NCBI RefSeq assembly: GCF_027116575.1
Contig: NZ_CP098252.1
Span: 124,001 to 188,000, forward strand
DNA length: 64,000 nt
Source of the DNA: Oxalobacter aliiformigenes
Lineage (GTDB): Bacteria; Pseudomonadota; Gammaproteobacteria; Burkholderiales; Burkholderiaceae_D
Reading direction: 5' to 3'
Shown here piece after piece: positions 45,669-57,103 of the stretch. The notes beneath the pieces are model-generated. The model did no database searches, was not told the origin of the DNA, and saw only the letters and a program-made list of their open reading frames with translations. Position 1 is the stretch's first letter, and each line of letters opens with the position of its first letter. Made by a program: the position numbers and the translations under genes.

Positions 45669-45995
45669 TCATTTGATACGTCTTGCCAGATAGCTGATGA
45701 CAGGCATGATAAACGGCCCGAAACGCCGCCATGTTTTGAAAAGGACCGTCGCGGAAAGCAGCCATGAAACGATACGACGCGGTTTTATCGCCAGAAAAAC
45801 CAGAAGGAGAGTACCCACAAGTATCGGTTTTCTCCCGATCAGGCTGAACTTGTGCCATAAATTCAGCCCTTTAGACACAGCATCGGGCATCTGTATCAGG
45901 GACAGCGCTTCTACTGCCAGCTTTTCCCTTAGCAATGCGCTCTGAACAAGAAGTTCGGCTTTGCGTTGTGTCAGTTTTCCGGATGGTTCAACCAT
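45669..45995 (-). CDS. YqjK-like protein
   Basis: Protein of 108 residues with a Lys/Glu-rich amphipathic N-terminal helix and one hydrophobic segment (ILVGTLLLVFLAIK). It follows DUF883 and holin-like genes in the order yqjD-yqjE-yqjK known from E. coli, which is the main basis for the call. A terminal basic stretch (YLARRIK) would face the cytoplasm. Confidence 0.65.
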   Translation of the reverse strand: MVEPSGKLTQRKAELLVQSALLREKLAVEALSLIQMPDAVSKGLNLWHKFSLIGRKPILVGTLLLVFLAIKPRRIVSWLLSATVLFKTWRRFGPFIMPVISYLARRIK

Positions 45996-46020
45996 AAGTC
46001 AGTCATATTTGCGTGCATTA

Positions 46021-46386
46021 TCATGCAGAAGGTGTCAGACGGTCGATATCTTTGGCGATTTCCTGCCGCGTCAGTTCAAGCAGCCTTGGTTTCCGGCGGA
46101 AACTGCGGCGGACACTCCACCAGATTATGCCGGTTAACAAACCGAAAAAGACCATCATGCCGACAATCGCCGGAATACGACAGGAATCCCAGCAAAGCAC
46201 GATAACCAGTATGACGGCAAGAAACACCGTCAGCGCAAGGCAAAACAGGGCTGACAAAGACAACAACAAATAAGACAGAAGACGAACCCATTCCTCTTCC
46301 AGCTCGATTGCGATCAGTTCAGCCCGTGTTTTCACGATGGCAAGCAACGTACCAGCCACCTTCGCAAAGTTATCGACCAATGCCAT
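46021..46386 (-). CDS. YqjE-like phage-holin-superfamily membrane protein
   Basis: Protein of 121 residues with two adjacent membrane helices (about 37-60 and 68-92) preceded by an amphipathic helix (AELIAIELEEEWVRL) and followed by a basic tail. This is the layout of the YqjE (DUF1469) family. It lies 12 bases after the DUF883 gene and 25 bases before the yqjK-like gene. Confidence 0.75.
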   Translation of the reverse strand: MALVDNFAKVAGTLLAIVKTRAELIAIELEEEWVRLLSYLLLSLSALFCLALTVFLAVILVIVLCWDSCRIPAIVGMMVFFGLLTGIIWWSVRRSFRRKPRLLELTRQEIAKDIDRLTPSA

Positions 46387-46398
46387 TGTCTGTCTGAT

Positions 46399-46722
46399 TT
46401 ATTTTCTTGAACGCGCGATCAGAACTCCGACCAGAACACTCACGGCAGCAACGATACCGACGGTTTTCCAGGGATTTTCCTTGGCGAATTCCGCTGTACA
46501 GACAGCCGCGTCCTTTGCCTTGGTCACAACGACATCGTTCAGCTCCCGAAGGACAAACTTGGCATCGGAAATAGTCGATTCCAGTTTCTTCTTGGCATTC
46601 TGATAACTTTCACTTCCCTGAGCGGTACTGTTTTCCAACACCTTTTCGGCATCACTGATAATCGATTTCAGACTGCCCATGATTTTGCTACCGGATTGCC
46701 CGGCATTTTCCAGAATTTCCAT
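46399..46722 (-). CDS. DUF883 (ElaB/YqjD-like) membrane-anchored protein
   Basis: Protein of 107 residues with a long helical N-terminal part (SIISDAEKVLENS, ESYQNAKKKLESTISDAK) and a single C-terminal membrane helix ending VLIARSRK. This is the ElaB/YqjD family layout. E. coli homologues bind ribosomes in stationary phase; whether this one does is not known. It is the first gene of the yqjDEK-like set. Confidence 0.82.
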   Translation of the reverse strand: MEILENAGQSGSKIMGSLKSIISDAEKVLENSTAQGSESYQNAKKKLESTISDAKFVLRELNDVVVTKAKDAAVCTAEFAKENPWKTVGIVAAVSVLVGVLIARSRK

Positions 46723-46834
46723 ATTCTTTCCCTTCCTGTCAAAGTTGAGTGAAAAGCCTTTATTCAGACATAAACAATTTAACAGACAAGCATTACAATC
46801 GCCAAAAATGTCATGGTCTTTTCATAGGATAACC

Positions 46835-47692
46835 TCACCGCAATGCGTAGTCCAGCACTATGCCGCCAAATATGAAAGCTCCCAGCCAATTATTATGATT
46901 AAACGCCTGAAAACAGCCATGACGTTCTCTGTTTCTGATCAGGCTGTAATGATAAAAGACACAGCAAAACGCGCCACACCATCCTGCAAAGAACCCTATT
47001 CCAAACTGTTCATACCATCCTGCCAGCAAAACGATCGACAACATCATCAAATAGCAGAACATCACGGCCAGCACATCGAAACGGCCGAATGTTATGGCCG
47101 ATGTACAAATCCCGATTTTCAAGTCGTCGTCACGATCCACCATGGCATACTCAGTATCATATGCCAGTGCCCAGAATACATTGCCCAATAACAAAAGCCA
47201 TGCAATCGGAGGAACCTGATTCATAACCGCAGCGAATGCCATCGGGATACCGAAACCGAACGCGACTCCCAAATAAGCCTGAGGCAATGCAAAAAAACGT
47301 TTGAAAAAAGGATAAGTCGCCGCGACAAAAAGTGCCACGAATGAAAGAGCGATGGTAAGTCCGTTCAAGAACGACACCAGAAAAAAAGACAAGACAGACA
47401 AAACAACCGCCACTCCGATTGCTTCCGACGGCTTCAGTTTTCCTGAAGTCAGTGGACGGTCTGCGGTTCGTTTGACATACCGGTCAAAATGCCGGTCCGC
47501 AAAATCGTTGATAGCGCATCCGGCTGATCGCATCAGTACGGTTCCAAGGGAAAATATGACCACTAGCGAAACGGGAGGCTTGCCATTGGAAGCAATCCAC
47601 AGGGCACACAAGGTCGGCCACAAAAGTAATAATGTCCCGACCGGTTTGTCCATCCGGACCAGACGCCAATAAAGTAACAGACGATTTCCCAT
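46835..47692 (-). CDS. ubiA: UbiA, 4-hydroxybenzoate polyprenyltransferase
   Basis: Integral membrane prenyltransferase of ubiquinone synthesis, 285 residues with about eight or nine helices. The two aspartate-rich motifs are seen in [20 protein letters not shown] and in [17 protein letters not shown]. Its presence implies ubiquinone-type quinone synthesis despite the absence of the bc1 operon from its usual place. It lies downstream of recG on the same strand. Confidence 0.94.
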   Translation of the reverse strand: MGNRLLLYWRLVRMDKPVGTLLLLWPTLCALWIASNGKPPVSLVVIFSLGTVLMRSAGCAINDFADRHFDRYVKRTADRPLTSGKLKPSEAIGVAVVLSVLSFFLVSFLNGLTIALSFVALFVAATYPFFKRFFALPQAYLGVAFGFGIPMAFAAVMNQVPPIAWLLLLGNVFWALAYDTEYAMVDRDDDLKIGICTSAITFGRFDVLAVMFCYLMMLSIVLLAGWYEQFGIGFFAGWCGAFCCVFYHYSLIRNRERHGCFQAFNHNNWLGAFIFGGIVLDYALR

Positions 47693-47744
47693 ATCTTTTC
47701 AAAAATTCACTGTCATCCAACTGACTCTCATTTTCTCGATACGA

Positions 47745-49769
47745 CTAGACGTTCAGAAATTCTTCCCGGTTATCCAGCCACCGCTGTAAATGAGCGGAAA
47801 CGATCCTGTCAGCATCCGCCATTTCGCCTTTCAATAATGATCCGGCCAACGCCGCAGCCTTTTCGATCAGATCGCCATCTTTTTCGAGATCGGCAAACCT
47901 GAGCACGGCCTGCCCTGACTGTCTGGCACCGAGAAATTCTCCCGGCCCCCGAATTTCAAGATCACGCTGCGCAATCATGAACCCATCATTCGTCTCACGC
48001 ATTGTCACCAGTCTTTGTTTCGCCGTTTTCCCCAATGGACTCTGATACAACAGCAAGCAAACGCTTTCGGCATCACCACGTCCGACCCGTCCCCTCAATT
48101 GATGGAGTTGCGACAGGCCGAAACGTTCGGCATGTTCTATCACCATCAGCGATGCATTCGGAACATCAACACCGACCTCGATAACGGTAGTGGCAACAAG
48201 GACCTGTATTTTCCCCTCCAGAAACTCCTTCATGATTTGCTGTTTTTCCTCGGACTTCATTCTGCCATGCACCAGTCCGACCGATAATCCTTCAAGCGTT
48301 TCCATCAACATGGCATGGGTATCCACCGCTGTCTGAAGCTGAAGACTTTCGGATTCTTCAATCAGGGGACAAACCCAGTAAATCTGCCTGCCTTGCATGG
48401 CTGCCGCGTGAACGCGGCCGATGACTTCATCCCTTCTTTCCTGATTGATCAGCCGGGTAATGACCGGTTTGCGGCCTGGAGGCAATTCGCCGATAACCGA
48501 TACATCCAAATCCGCATAAAATGTCATGGCCAGTGTTCGTGGAATAGGTGTGGCACTCATCATCAACTGGTGCGGTATCTCGGATTGCGTATCTCCCTTG
48601 TTTCTCAGAACAAGACGCTGGCCGACGCCGAACCGGTGCTGCTCATCAATGATAACCAGGCCCAGACCTGCAAACCGGACCGTATCCTGAATCAATGCAT
48701 GCGTACCGACTATGAATTGCGCCTGACCGGATTCAATCGCGGAAAGGACCGTTTCCCGCTCTTTTTTCTTCATGCTACCACTCATCCAGACAACGGACAA
48801 ACCAAGCGTTGTCATCCATTCTGACAACCGGTGGTAATGCTGTTCGGCAAGTATCTCCGTGGGTGCCATCATGGCAACCTGATACCCGTTACCGATCACT
48901 TGCAGGGCTGCAATAGCAGCGACAACGGTTTTGCCGCTACCGACATCTCCCTGAAGCAGCCTTTGCATCGGATAATTCCTGCCCAGATCCCTGCGTATTT
49001 CCGAAACGACCTTTTGTTGCGCTTTCGTCAGTCTGAAAGACAGATGATGAACAAATTCCTCTACCAGTTTTCCTGACAAATGAAATGGATGGGCTTTCTG
49101 CCTGCACCGTGCCAGCTGTGCACGTCGCATTGACAATTGTTGTGCAAGCAATTCGTCGAATTTCATTCGTATCCACGCGGGATGAGTCCGGTCAAGCAAT
49201 GCACTTTCATCTGTATCGGCTGGAGGATTATGCAAAAAACGGACAGCTTCGGAAAAACCGGGGAGTCTCAACTCCGCCAGCAATGTTTCAGGCAAGGTAT
49301 CGGCAAGATCCAGTTTTTTCAGGCAGATCGCGATTTCCTTGCGGAGATAATTCTGCGAGATCCCTTCACACGATGGATAAACAGGTGTCAGGGCATCAGG
49401 AAGCGGTGTACTTTCCTCGACCATGCGATAAGCGGGATGAACCATTTCCGCTCCGTTATATCCCTGTCTCAATTCCCCACGGACCCGAATCCGTTTTCCA
49501 CTGGAAAGCTGCTTGATCTGACTGGGATAAAAATGGAGGAAGCGCAACACAAGCGTACCGGTCTCATCCGAAATGAACACAACAAGTTGCCGTCTGGGGC
49601 GATACTGCACTTCAGACATGGTAATGACACCTTCAACCTGAACCGGTCCTGTCCGGCGAAATATTGCGTCCGAGATATCCGTCAGTTTTGTTTCATCTTC
49701 ATAACGGGACGGCAAATGCAACACCAGTTCCATATCCGTCCGGATACCGAGACGTTCCAGTTTTTTCAT
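47745..49769 (-). CDS. recG: RecG, branch-migrating ATP-dependent DNA helicase
   Basis: Fork-reversal helicase, 674 residues from the ATG at 49769; a TTG at 49778 would add three, and an in-frame stop not far upstream limits the N-terminus. The order is: wedge domain with an OB-fold (GPVQVEGVITMSEVQYRPRR); Walker A LLQGDVGSGKTVVA; motif II IDEQHRFGVGQR; motif III MSATPIPRTLAM; and C-terminal motifs ATTVIEVGVDVPNASLMVIE and QLRGRVGRG. The N-terminus is slightly shorter than in some relatives. It is divergent from malQ. Confidence 0.96.
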   Translation of the reverse strand: MKKLERLGIRTDMELVLHLPSRYEDETKLTDISDAIFRRTGPVQVEGVITMSEVQYRPRRQLVVFISDETGTLVLRFLHFYPSQIKQLSSGKRIRVRGELRQGYNGAEMVHPAYRMVEESTPLPDALTPVYPSCEGISQNYLRKEIAICLKKLDLADTLPETLLAELRLPGFSEAVRFLHNPPADTDESALLDRTHPAWIRMKFDELLAQQLSMRRAQLARCRQKAHPFHLSGKLVEEFVHHLSFRLTKAQQKVVSEIRRDLGRNYPMQRLLQGDVGSGKTVVAAIAALQVIGNGYQVAMMAPTEILAEQHYHRLSEWMTTLGLSVVWMSGSMKKKERETVLSAIESGQAQFIVGTHALIQDTVRFAGLGLVIIDEQHRFGVGQRLVLRNKGDTQSEIPHQLMMSATPIPRTLAMTFYADLDVSVIGELPPGRKPVITRLINQERRDEVIGRVHAAAMQGRQIYWVCPLIEESESLQLQTAVDTHAMLMETLEGLSVGLVHGRMKSEEKQQIMKEFLEGKIQVLVATTVIEVGVDVPNASLMVIEHAERFGLSQLHQLRGRVGRGDAESVCLLLYQSPLGKTAKQRLVTMRETNDGFMIAQRDLEIRGPGEFLGARQSGQAVLRFADLEKDGDLIEKAAALAGSLLKGEMADADRIVSAHLQRWLDNREEFLNV

Positions 49770-49934
49770 GATCAGCAAAAACCAACAGCGAAAATAGAAT
49801 CATGCATGGATATTCCGTATCGTTCTGAAGCTCCGGAATCATCCCGGAATTTCGTTAAATCGCATGAAAATCCCATTATCATGCCTGATTCAGTCATAAT
49901 AAGTAAGCTTTTCATTTTTCTGCGAAAAAATTTT

Positions 49935-51434
49935 ATGAATTTACCTCGCCGCAGCGGAATCCTGTTGCATCCCACATCACTGCCGGGTCCTTTCGGTTCA
50001 GGAGATTTTGGTCGGGATGCCTATTATTTCGTAGACTGGCTTTTCTCCGCCCGCCAGTCCCTTTGGCAGATTCTCCCCCTGTGCGATATCGGTACCGGAA
50101 ACTCTCCTTATATGAGCCCGTCCGCTTTTGCCGGCAATATCTTTCTGATCGGACTGGAAGCGCTTCGGGATGAAGGCTGGCTGAAAAACGAAGACCTGGT
50201 TCCCTGCACATCTTTCGAAAAGTATCGTATCAACTTTCCTGCCATAATCGATTTCAGGACATCACGCCTGAAGCTTGCCGCCGGACGTTTTTTTGAAACG
50301 GCAGATGAAACGTCAAAACGCTCTTTTCAGGCCTTTTGCCTCAAATCCGGCTTTTGGCTGGAGACGTATGCCCTTTTCAGGACAATCAGCGAGATTCACG
50401 GTCCGATATGGCAAACATGGCCCAAGCCTCTCGCCAGACGCGATCCGGTTGCCATGGCTTCTTTTGTTTCCCAGAACGATCATGAAATACGCTTCTGGAA
50501 ATTCTGCCAGTGGTGCTTCTACCGGCAATGGGATGCCTTGCGTGCTTATGCTCATTCAAAGGGTATCGACATCATCGGAGATATTCCCATTTTCGTTTCC
50601 TTGAACAGCGCCGATGTCTGGGCCAATCCCGAACTTTTCGATCTGGATGATTCGGGATATCCACGGACAGTCGCGGGAGTTCCACCGGACAAATTCAGCG
50701 ATAGCGGCCAACACTGGGGCAATCCTTTGTACAACTGGAAAAAGCATGCCGACACGCGCTATGACTGGTGGATAAAGCGTATGAAACACATGATGGACAT
50801 GTATGATTATATCCGGCTTGACCATTTCCGGGGCTTCCAGGCGTACTGGGCCATACCGGCAGATACCGGGATTCCCGCACGGGGTAAATGGATGAATGGG
50901 CCCGGAAGCGACTTTTTCGAGGCCATGAAAAAAGAATTCGGCTCTCTTCGATTTATTGCCGAAGATCTGGGTGTAATCACCCGGGAAGTTGACGAGCTTC
51001 GCAAACAATATGAATTGCCGGGCATGCGGATTCTCCAGTTCGCGTTCGATCTCAACCCTGCCAATCCTTACCTGCCATACAATTACGATCACGATACTGT
51101 CGTTTATACCGGTACGCACGATAACGACACCACCAAGGGATGGTGGAACAGTCTGCCCGAACAGAACCGGGACCTGGTACGCCGTTATCTAAGCATCAAT
51201 GGAGAATGGATAAACTGGGACATGATCAGAGCGGCCTGGTCATCCACCGCCGCAATTGCCTTGACGCCTTATCAGGATATCCTTGGACTGGACTCTTCCG
51301 GCCGGATGAACCGGCCCGGTGACAAGACGGGATCCTGGGAATGGCGTTTCGACTGGGAACAGGTAAAATCATGGCCTTCCGGATACCTTGCCGAAATGAC
51401 AGAAATATACGGTCGGACTTATTCCCGACAATAA
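49935..51434 (+). CDS. malQ: MalQ, 4-alpha-glucanotransferase (amylomaltase, GH77)
   Basis: Cytoplasmic glucan disproportionating enzyme, 499 residues from the ATG at 49935 (MNLPRRSGILLHPTSLPGPF). The GH77 catalytic residues are visible: nucleophile Asp296 in IRLDHFRGFQ, acid/base Glu343 in FIAEDLGV, and Asp396 in TGTHDNDTTKG, close to 293/340/395 of Thermus amylomaltase. The frame is open far upstream but that part is antisense to recG. No other glycogen or maltose gene is nearby. Confidence 0.94.
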   Translation: MNLPRRSGILLHPTSLPGPFGSGDFGRDAYYFVDWLFSARQSLWQILPLCDIGTGNSPYMSPSAFAGNIFLIGLEALRDEGWLKNEDLVPCTSFEKYRINFPAIIDFRTSRLKLAAGRFFETADETSKRSFQAFCLKSGFWLETYALFRTISEIHGPIWQTWPKPLARRDPVAMASFVSQNDHEIRFWKFCQWCFYRQWDALRAYAHSKGIDIIGDIPIFVSLNSADVWANPELFDLDDSGYPRTVAGVPPDKFSDSGQHWGNPLYNWKKHADTRYDWWIKRMKHMMDMYDYIRLDHFRGFQAYWAIPADTGIPARGKWMNGPGSDFFEAMKKEFGSLRFIAEDLGVITREVDELRKQYELPGMRILQFAFDLNPANPYLPYNYDHDTVVYTGTHDNDTTKGWWNSLPEQNRDLVRRYLSINGEWINWDMIRAAWSSTAAIALTPYQDILGLDSSGRMNRPGDKTGSWEWRFDWEQVKSWPSGYLAEMTEIYGRTYSRQ

Positions 51435-51483
51435 ACACGGCTATACTGGCGTCTTTCATCGTATTTCATAACAAGATTTCTGC

Positions 51484-51509
51484 CATCCGCTTTTACGGAT
51501 GAGTTTTTT
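51484..51509 (+). terminator. Terminator-like hairpin directly before queA
   Basis: CATCCG (51484-51489) pairs with CGGATG (51496-51501) around a six-base loop and is followed by AG and T6, which ends exactly at the base before the queA ATG. It could end malQ transcripts or act as an attenuator for queA. The short stem makes it weak. Confidence 0.5.
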
Positions 51510-52541
51510 ATGTATTCACTTTCCGATTTCGATTACGAACTGCCGGAGGAATTGATCGCGCAATTTCCTTTGGAAAAACGCAGCGCCTCCAATCTTTTGA
51601 TCGTCGAGGACGACAAACTGGTCGATACCCATTTCCACCATCTGATCGACTACCTGGACAAAGACGACCTGCTGGTATTCAACAATACAAAAGTGCTCAA
51701 GGCCCGATTTTTCGGTTCCAAGAAAACAGGCGGAAAAATCGAAATCCTGATCGAACGCATTCTGGACAACCAGACGGCACTGGCAAAAATACGTGCATCC
51801 AAATCACCCAAAGATAACAGCACGGTTCTTATTGATGATGAACTGGAAGTAACCGTCAAGGGAAGAGAAGGGGAATTCTATATCCTTCGTTTTCCATCCG
51901 ACATTTTTCCTGTTCTGGATAATCATGGACATCTGCCTCTTCCCCCTTATATTGACAGAGCGGCCAATGCTTATGACGAGAAACGATACCAGACCGTTTT
52001 CGCCAGGGAGCCGGGCGCCGTGGCGGCACCGACGGCCGGGCTTCATTTCGACGAGGAACTTCTTGCGAAACTCGAGCAAAAAGGGATACGCCTGGCTTAT
52101 CTGACTTTGCACGTCGGCGCCGGAACTTTCCAGCCGGTCAGAAATGAAAATCTATCCGAACATAAAATGCACACGGAATGGTATACCATTCCGCAAGAAA
52201 CAGCAGACGCCATCAAACTGGCAAAAGAAAAGAAAAAGAAAGTTGTGGCAATCGGAACAACCAGTCTTCGTGCACTGGAATCCGCATCACAAACCGGACA
52301 GCTGGCATCGGGAAATAATGAAACATCCCTGTTTATCACTCCCGGATACCGTTTCCGGACAGTCGATCATCTGGTAACCAATTTTCATTTGCCGAAATCC
52401 ACACTGCTGATGCTGGTTTCCGCTTTTGCCGGATATGAACGGATCCGCAAGGTATACGCTCATGCCGTCCGGAAGCGATACCGTTTTTTCAGTTACGGCG
52501 ATGCCATGCTGCTGAAATGCAGAAAAGACTCATCCATTTGA
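51510..52541 (+). CDS. queA: QueA, tRNA preQ1(34) S-adenosylmethionine ribosyltransferase-isomerase
   Basis: Adds the epoxycyclopentanediol ring to preQ1 in tRNA during queuosine synthesis, 343 residues. The opening [21 protein letters not shown], the middle [34 protein letters not shown] and the end [20 protein letters not shown] are the family signatures. No Shine-Dalgarno sequence is visible because a T-run ends at the start codon. It is followed after 19 bases by tgt, the preceding enzyme in the same pathway. Confidence 0.96.
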   Translation: MYSLSDFDYELPEELIAQFPLEKRSASNLLIVEDDKLVDTHFHHLIDYLDKDDLLVFNNTKVLKARFFGSKKTGGKIEILIERILDNQTALAKIRASKSPKDNSTVLIDDELEVTVKGREGEFYILRFPSDIFPVLDNHGHLPLPPYIDRAANAYDEKRYQTVFAREPGAVAAPTAGLHFDEELLAKLEQKGIRLAYLTLHVGAGTFQPVRNENLSEHKMHTEWYTIPQETADAIKLAKEKKKKVVAIGTTSLRALESASQTGQLASGNNETSLFITPGYRFRTVDHLVTNFHLPKSTLLMLVSAFAGYERIRKVYAHAVRKRYRFFSYGDAMLLKCRKDSSI

Positions 52542-52560
52542 ATTTGTCAACAGGGATTTC

Positions 52561-53687
<1,127 letters not shown>

Positions 53688-53870
53688 ACGGAATTCTTAT
53701 CATTGAAACAGACGGACGCGGTACTCCGAACCCCTGTTCACCCGCTCCATCCTTCTAGCCCGGGCTGTACCATCGTCTGACGGATTTCCATCGCAACCTC
53801 CACAAATGCATGAAAACGCCGCACATAGTGCTAGAATCCTGAGTTAATCAAAATCCGACTTGGAGAATAC

Positions 53871-54197
53871 ATGTTTATTACCAATGCTTATGCTCAATCC
53901 GCTTCTTCCGGATTTTCACTGGACAGTATCGGAAGTTATCTTCCGTTTCTGCTTTTGTTCGTCCTGCTTTATTTTCTGATGATACGGCCCCAACAGAAAA
54001 AACAAAAGGAACAGCGAGACATGCTCAGTGCACTGGCAGTTGGCGATGAAGTTCTCACGGCAGGAGGTATTGTCGGAAAAATCACGAAAGTGACCGACAA
54101 TTTTATTACCCTCGAAATTTCGGAAGGAACAGAAATCATCATTCAGAAAACTTCCATTGTTTCCATGCTCCCCAACGGGACTATCGAAAACCTCTGA
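53871..54197 (+). CDS. yajC: YajC, preprotein translocase auxiliary subunit
   Basis: Small inner-membrane partner of SecDF, 108 residues. One membrane helix (LPFLLLFVLLYFLMI) is followed by the family motif RPQQKKQKEQRDMLSALAVG, then DEVLTAGGIVGKITK. A GGAG ribosome-binding site precedes it. A TAGAAT at about 53833 might be a -10 element. It heads the yajC-secD-secF operon, as usual downstream of queA-tgt. Confidence 0.95.
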   Translation: MFITNAYAQSASSGFSLDSIGSYLPFLLLFVLLYFLMIRPQQKKQKEQRDMLSALAVGDEVLTAGGIVGKITKVTDNFITLEISEGTEIIIQKTSIVSMLPNGTIENL

Positions 54198-54259
54198 CTG
54201 ACGACCAGCCGTTACTGCCCGTTGTCCGTACCAGCCCTATGCTTTCCCGACGTTAAATC

Positions 54260-56128
54260 ATGAACCGTTACCCCCTCTGGAAATATCTCATCATCGTTTT
54301 TGCCGTCATCTTCGGCATCATCTACACATTGCCCAACCTTTTCGGAGAATCACCTGCTGTCCAGATCAGCAGTGTACGATCCACTGTCAAGATCGATACT
54401 CAAATGATGGGACAGATAGAACAGATTCTTCAAGACAACGATATTCCTATGGACGGTATCTATTTCGATGCCAGCGGCATGCATTCCACTGTCAAGGTCC
54501 GGTTCACGAACACGGATATCCAGTTCAGGGCAAAAGAAATACTGGAAAACAGGCTCAACACCAATCCGGAAGATCCGACATACAGCATTGCCTTCAATCT
54601 ACTGCCAAACACTCCCCAATGGCTCCAGAGTCTGCATGCATTACCCATGTACCTTGGCCTTGACCTTCGCGGAGGCGTTCATTTCCTCATGCAAGTTGAT
54701 GTCGATGCGGCGATCAACTCCAGAATACAGGGATTGCAGATTTCGGCAAGAAATCTGCTGCGTGAAAACAATATCCGTTATTCCGGGCTCATGCGTGCCC
54801 GTGATACAGTCGAACTGCAGTTCAACGATCCGCAAACACGCCAGCGTGCTGAAAGGGTTCTTTCCGACCAGCTTTCCGAGATTACATTGCGGGAAGAAGC
54901 CGGAAACAACAAGCTGATCATTGCATTGAGCCCGGATGCCATCAAACAGATCAGGGAAAACAGCGTCAAGCAGAACATTGCGACGCTGTCCAAACGGGTA
55001 AATGAACTCGGTGTCAATGAACCGGTCATACAGCAGCAGGGAGCTGACCGGATTGTTGTTCAACTGCCGGGTGTCCAGGACGTTTCACGGGCGAAGGATA
55101 TTATTGGCCGTACCGCAACGCTGGAAGTCAGAATGGTTGACGAATCGATCACGCGGGGCACGGAAGAAAGCGTTGCGGTTCCTCTCGGTTCCGAAATTTT
55201 CAGACAGGGCAAAGGAACACCTGTCATCCTTTACAAGGAACCCGTATTGACCGGTGAATATATTTCGAACGCTTCCGCCAGCTTCGACCAATACCAGCAA
55301 CCGGCCGTCAGCATCGACCTGAACGGCGATGGCGGCAGAAAAATGCGTCAGGCTACCCGTGGCAAAATCGGCAAGTTGATGGCTATCGTTCTGTTCGAAA
55401 AAGGAAAAGGTGAAGTCCTGACCGTTGCGTCCATTCGTGACGAACTCGGTTCGAAATTCCAGATCACCGGCATGGACACGCCGGAAGCGGCAACAGATCT
55501 AGCCTTGCTGCTTCGGGCCGGTTCACTTGCGGCACCGATGCAGATCATCGAAGAAAGAACGATCGGACCACAATTGGGGGCTGAAAACATCACCAAAGGA
55601 TTTTTGTCGACTCTGTATGGATTCCTTGCCGTTTCGATATTTATGATTCTTTACTATATGGTTTTCGGCTTTTTCAGCGTCATTGCCTTGTCAGTGAATG
55701 TTCTGCTGCTGATTGCCATACTGTCGCTTATGCAAGTCACGCTTACTTTGCCCGGTATTGCCGCCATTGCGCTGGCACTCGGCATGGCGATCGACTCGAA
55801 CGTATTGATCAATGAGCGAATCCGGGAAGAATTGAGAGGCAACAACAGTCCCCAATCGGCAATTGCAAACGGTTTCGGCCATGCATGGTCAACCATTCTG
55901 GACTCCAATGTCACTACCCTGATCGCAGGGATCGCCCTGTTGATATTCGGAACCGGCCCGATTCGCGGATTTGCGGTAGTCCACTGCATCGGTATCGTCA
56001 CTTCCTTGTTTTCTTCAGTATTCGTATCCCGTGGCCTTGCCAACCTCTGGTATGGAAGAAGAAAGAAACTGACGTCTCTGTCCATTGGACAAATCTGGAG
56101 ACCGGATGATTCTGGTATTAAAAAATAA
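54260..56128 (+). CDS. secD: SecD, protein-export membrane protein
   Basis: RND-type subunit that uses the proton motive force to complete protein export, 622 residues. One N-terminal helix is followed by a long periplasmic region with LGLDLRGGVHFLMQVDVD and KRVNELGVNEPVIQQQGADR. The C-terminal five-helix bundle includes GFLAVSIFMILYYMVFGF and the conserved LALGMAIDSNVLINERIREE. It forms a complex with SecF, which begins 33 bases later. Confidence 0.97.
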   Translation: MNRYPLWKYLIIVFAVIFGIIYTLPNLFGESPAVQISSVRSTVKIDTQMMGQIEQILQDNDIPMDGIYFDASGMHSTVKVRFTNTDIQFRAKEILENRLNTNPEDPTYSIAFNLLPNTPQWLQSLHALPMYLGLDLRGGVHFLMQVDVDAAINSRIQGLQISARNLLRENNIRYSGLMRARDTVELQFNDPQTRQRAERVLSDQLSEITLREEAGNNKLIIALSPDAIKQIRENSVKQNIATLSKRVNELGVNEPVIQQQGADRIVVQLPGVQDVSRAKDIIGRTATLEVRMVDESITRGTEESVAVPLGSEIFRQGKGTPVILYKEPVLTGEYISNASASFDQYQQPAVSIDLNGDGGRKMRQATRGKIGKLMAIVLFEKGKGEVLTVASIRDELGSKFQITGMDTPEAATDLALLLRAGSLAAPMQIIEERTIGPQLGAENITKGFLSTLYGFLAVSIFMILYYMVFGFFSVIALSVNVLLLIAILSLMQVTLTLPGIAAIALALGMAIDSNVLINERIREELRGNNSPQSAIANGFGHAWSTILDSNVTTLIAGIALLIFGTGPIRGFAVVHCIGIVTSLFSSVFVSRGLANLWYGRRKKLTSLSIGQIWRPDDSGIKK

Positions 56129-56161
56129 AAATCTTTACTCAAACAAAAAACAGGATACGAC

Positions 56162-57103
56162 ATGGAATTCTTTCGAATCAAAAAAGATATTCCCTTCATG
56201 CGCCATGCGCTGATATTCAATATCATTTCATTTATCACTTTTCTGGCAGCCGTTTTTTTCCTGTGGCACAAGGGCCTCCATCTTTCAGTCGAATTCACCG
56301 GTGGAACTGTTATGGAAGTCACTTACAAAAACGCGGCCGACCTTGACCGCATTCGCAATACTGTTCGCGACCTGGGATTCGGTAACGATTTTCAGGTACA
56401 GAACTTCGGCCGAGCCCAGGATGTCATGATCAATTTGCCTGTCCAGAAAGACATGACTTCCGTGCAACAAAGTGAAAAAGTCATGACGGCCCTGATTGCA
56501 CAGAATCCGGATGCACATCTTCAGCGTGTCGAATTTGTCGGACCGCAAGTGGGAGATGAATTGACACATGATGGTTTGATGGCACTGGGAATGGTCGTCA
56601 TCGGCATCATTATCTATCTGGCATTCCGGTTCGAATGGAAATATGCCGTTTCGGCAATCATCGCCAACTTGCATGATATCGTCATCATTCTGGGATTCTT
56701 CGCTTTTTTCGAATGGGAATTTTCGCTTCCGGTTCTGGCAGCCATATTGGCCATTCTGGGATATTCCGTTAACGAATCCGTCATCATTTTTGACCGTATC
56801 CGTGAAAACTTCCGGAAAATGCGAAAAGCAAGTGTTATGGAAGTCGTCAACCATGCCATTACCAGCACTACATCCCGTACGATCATTACTCACGGTTGTA
56901 CTCAAATAATGGTACTGTCCATGATGATTTTCGGCGGACCAACACTTCACAATTTTGCTCTTGCCCTGACAATCGGTATCTGTTTCGGTATTTATTCATC
57001 TGTTTTTGTGGCTGCGGCAGTTGCGATGTGGCTCGGCATCAAACGTGAAGATCTGGTCAAACCGGTCAAGGAAAAAGGCAATGCGGACGGCGCAGTAGTT
57101 TAA
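56162..57103 (+). CDS. secF: SecF, protein-export membrane protein
   Basis: Partner of SecD, 313 residues with six helices. The first periplasmic loop starts with the conserved SVEFTGGTVMEVTYKN. The helix-4 region GYSVNESVIIFDRIRENFRK and the following SRTIITHGCTQIMVLSM are family signatures. It is the last gene of the sec operon; its stop codon falls inside an inverted repeat that precedes icd. Confidence 0.97.
   Translation: MEFFRIKKDIPFMRHALIFNIISFITFLAAVFFLWHKGLHLSVEFTGGTVMEVTYKNAADLDRIRNTVRDLGFGNDFQVQNFGRAQDVMINLPVQKDMTSVQQSEKVMTALIAQNPDAHLQRVEFVGPQVGDELTHDGLMALGMVVIGIIIYLAFRFEWKYAVSAIIANLHDIVIILGFFAFFEWEFSLPVLAAILAILGYSVNESVIIFDRIRENFRKMRKASVMEVVNHAITSTTSRTIITHGCTQIMVLSMMIFGGPTLHNFALALTIGICFGIYSSVFVAAAVAMWLGIKREDLVKPVKEKGNADGAVV

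Noticed and set aside
49137..49934. In-frame upstream extension of malQ by 266 codons
   Set aside because: It runs antisense through recG, and MalQ of this type begins at the RRSGILLHPTSLPG segment shortly after 49935.
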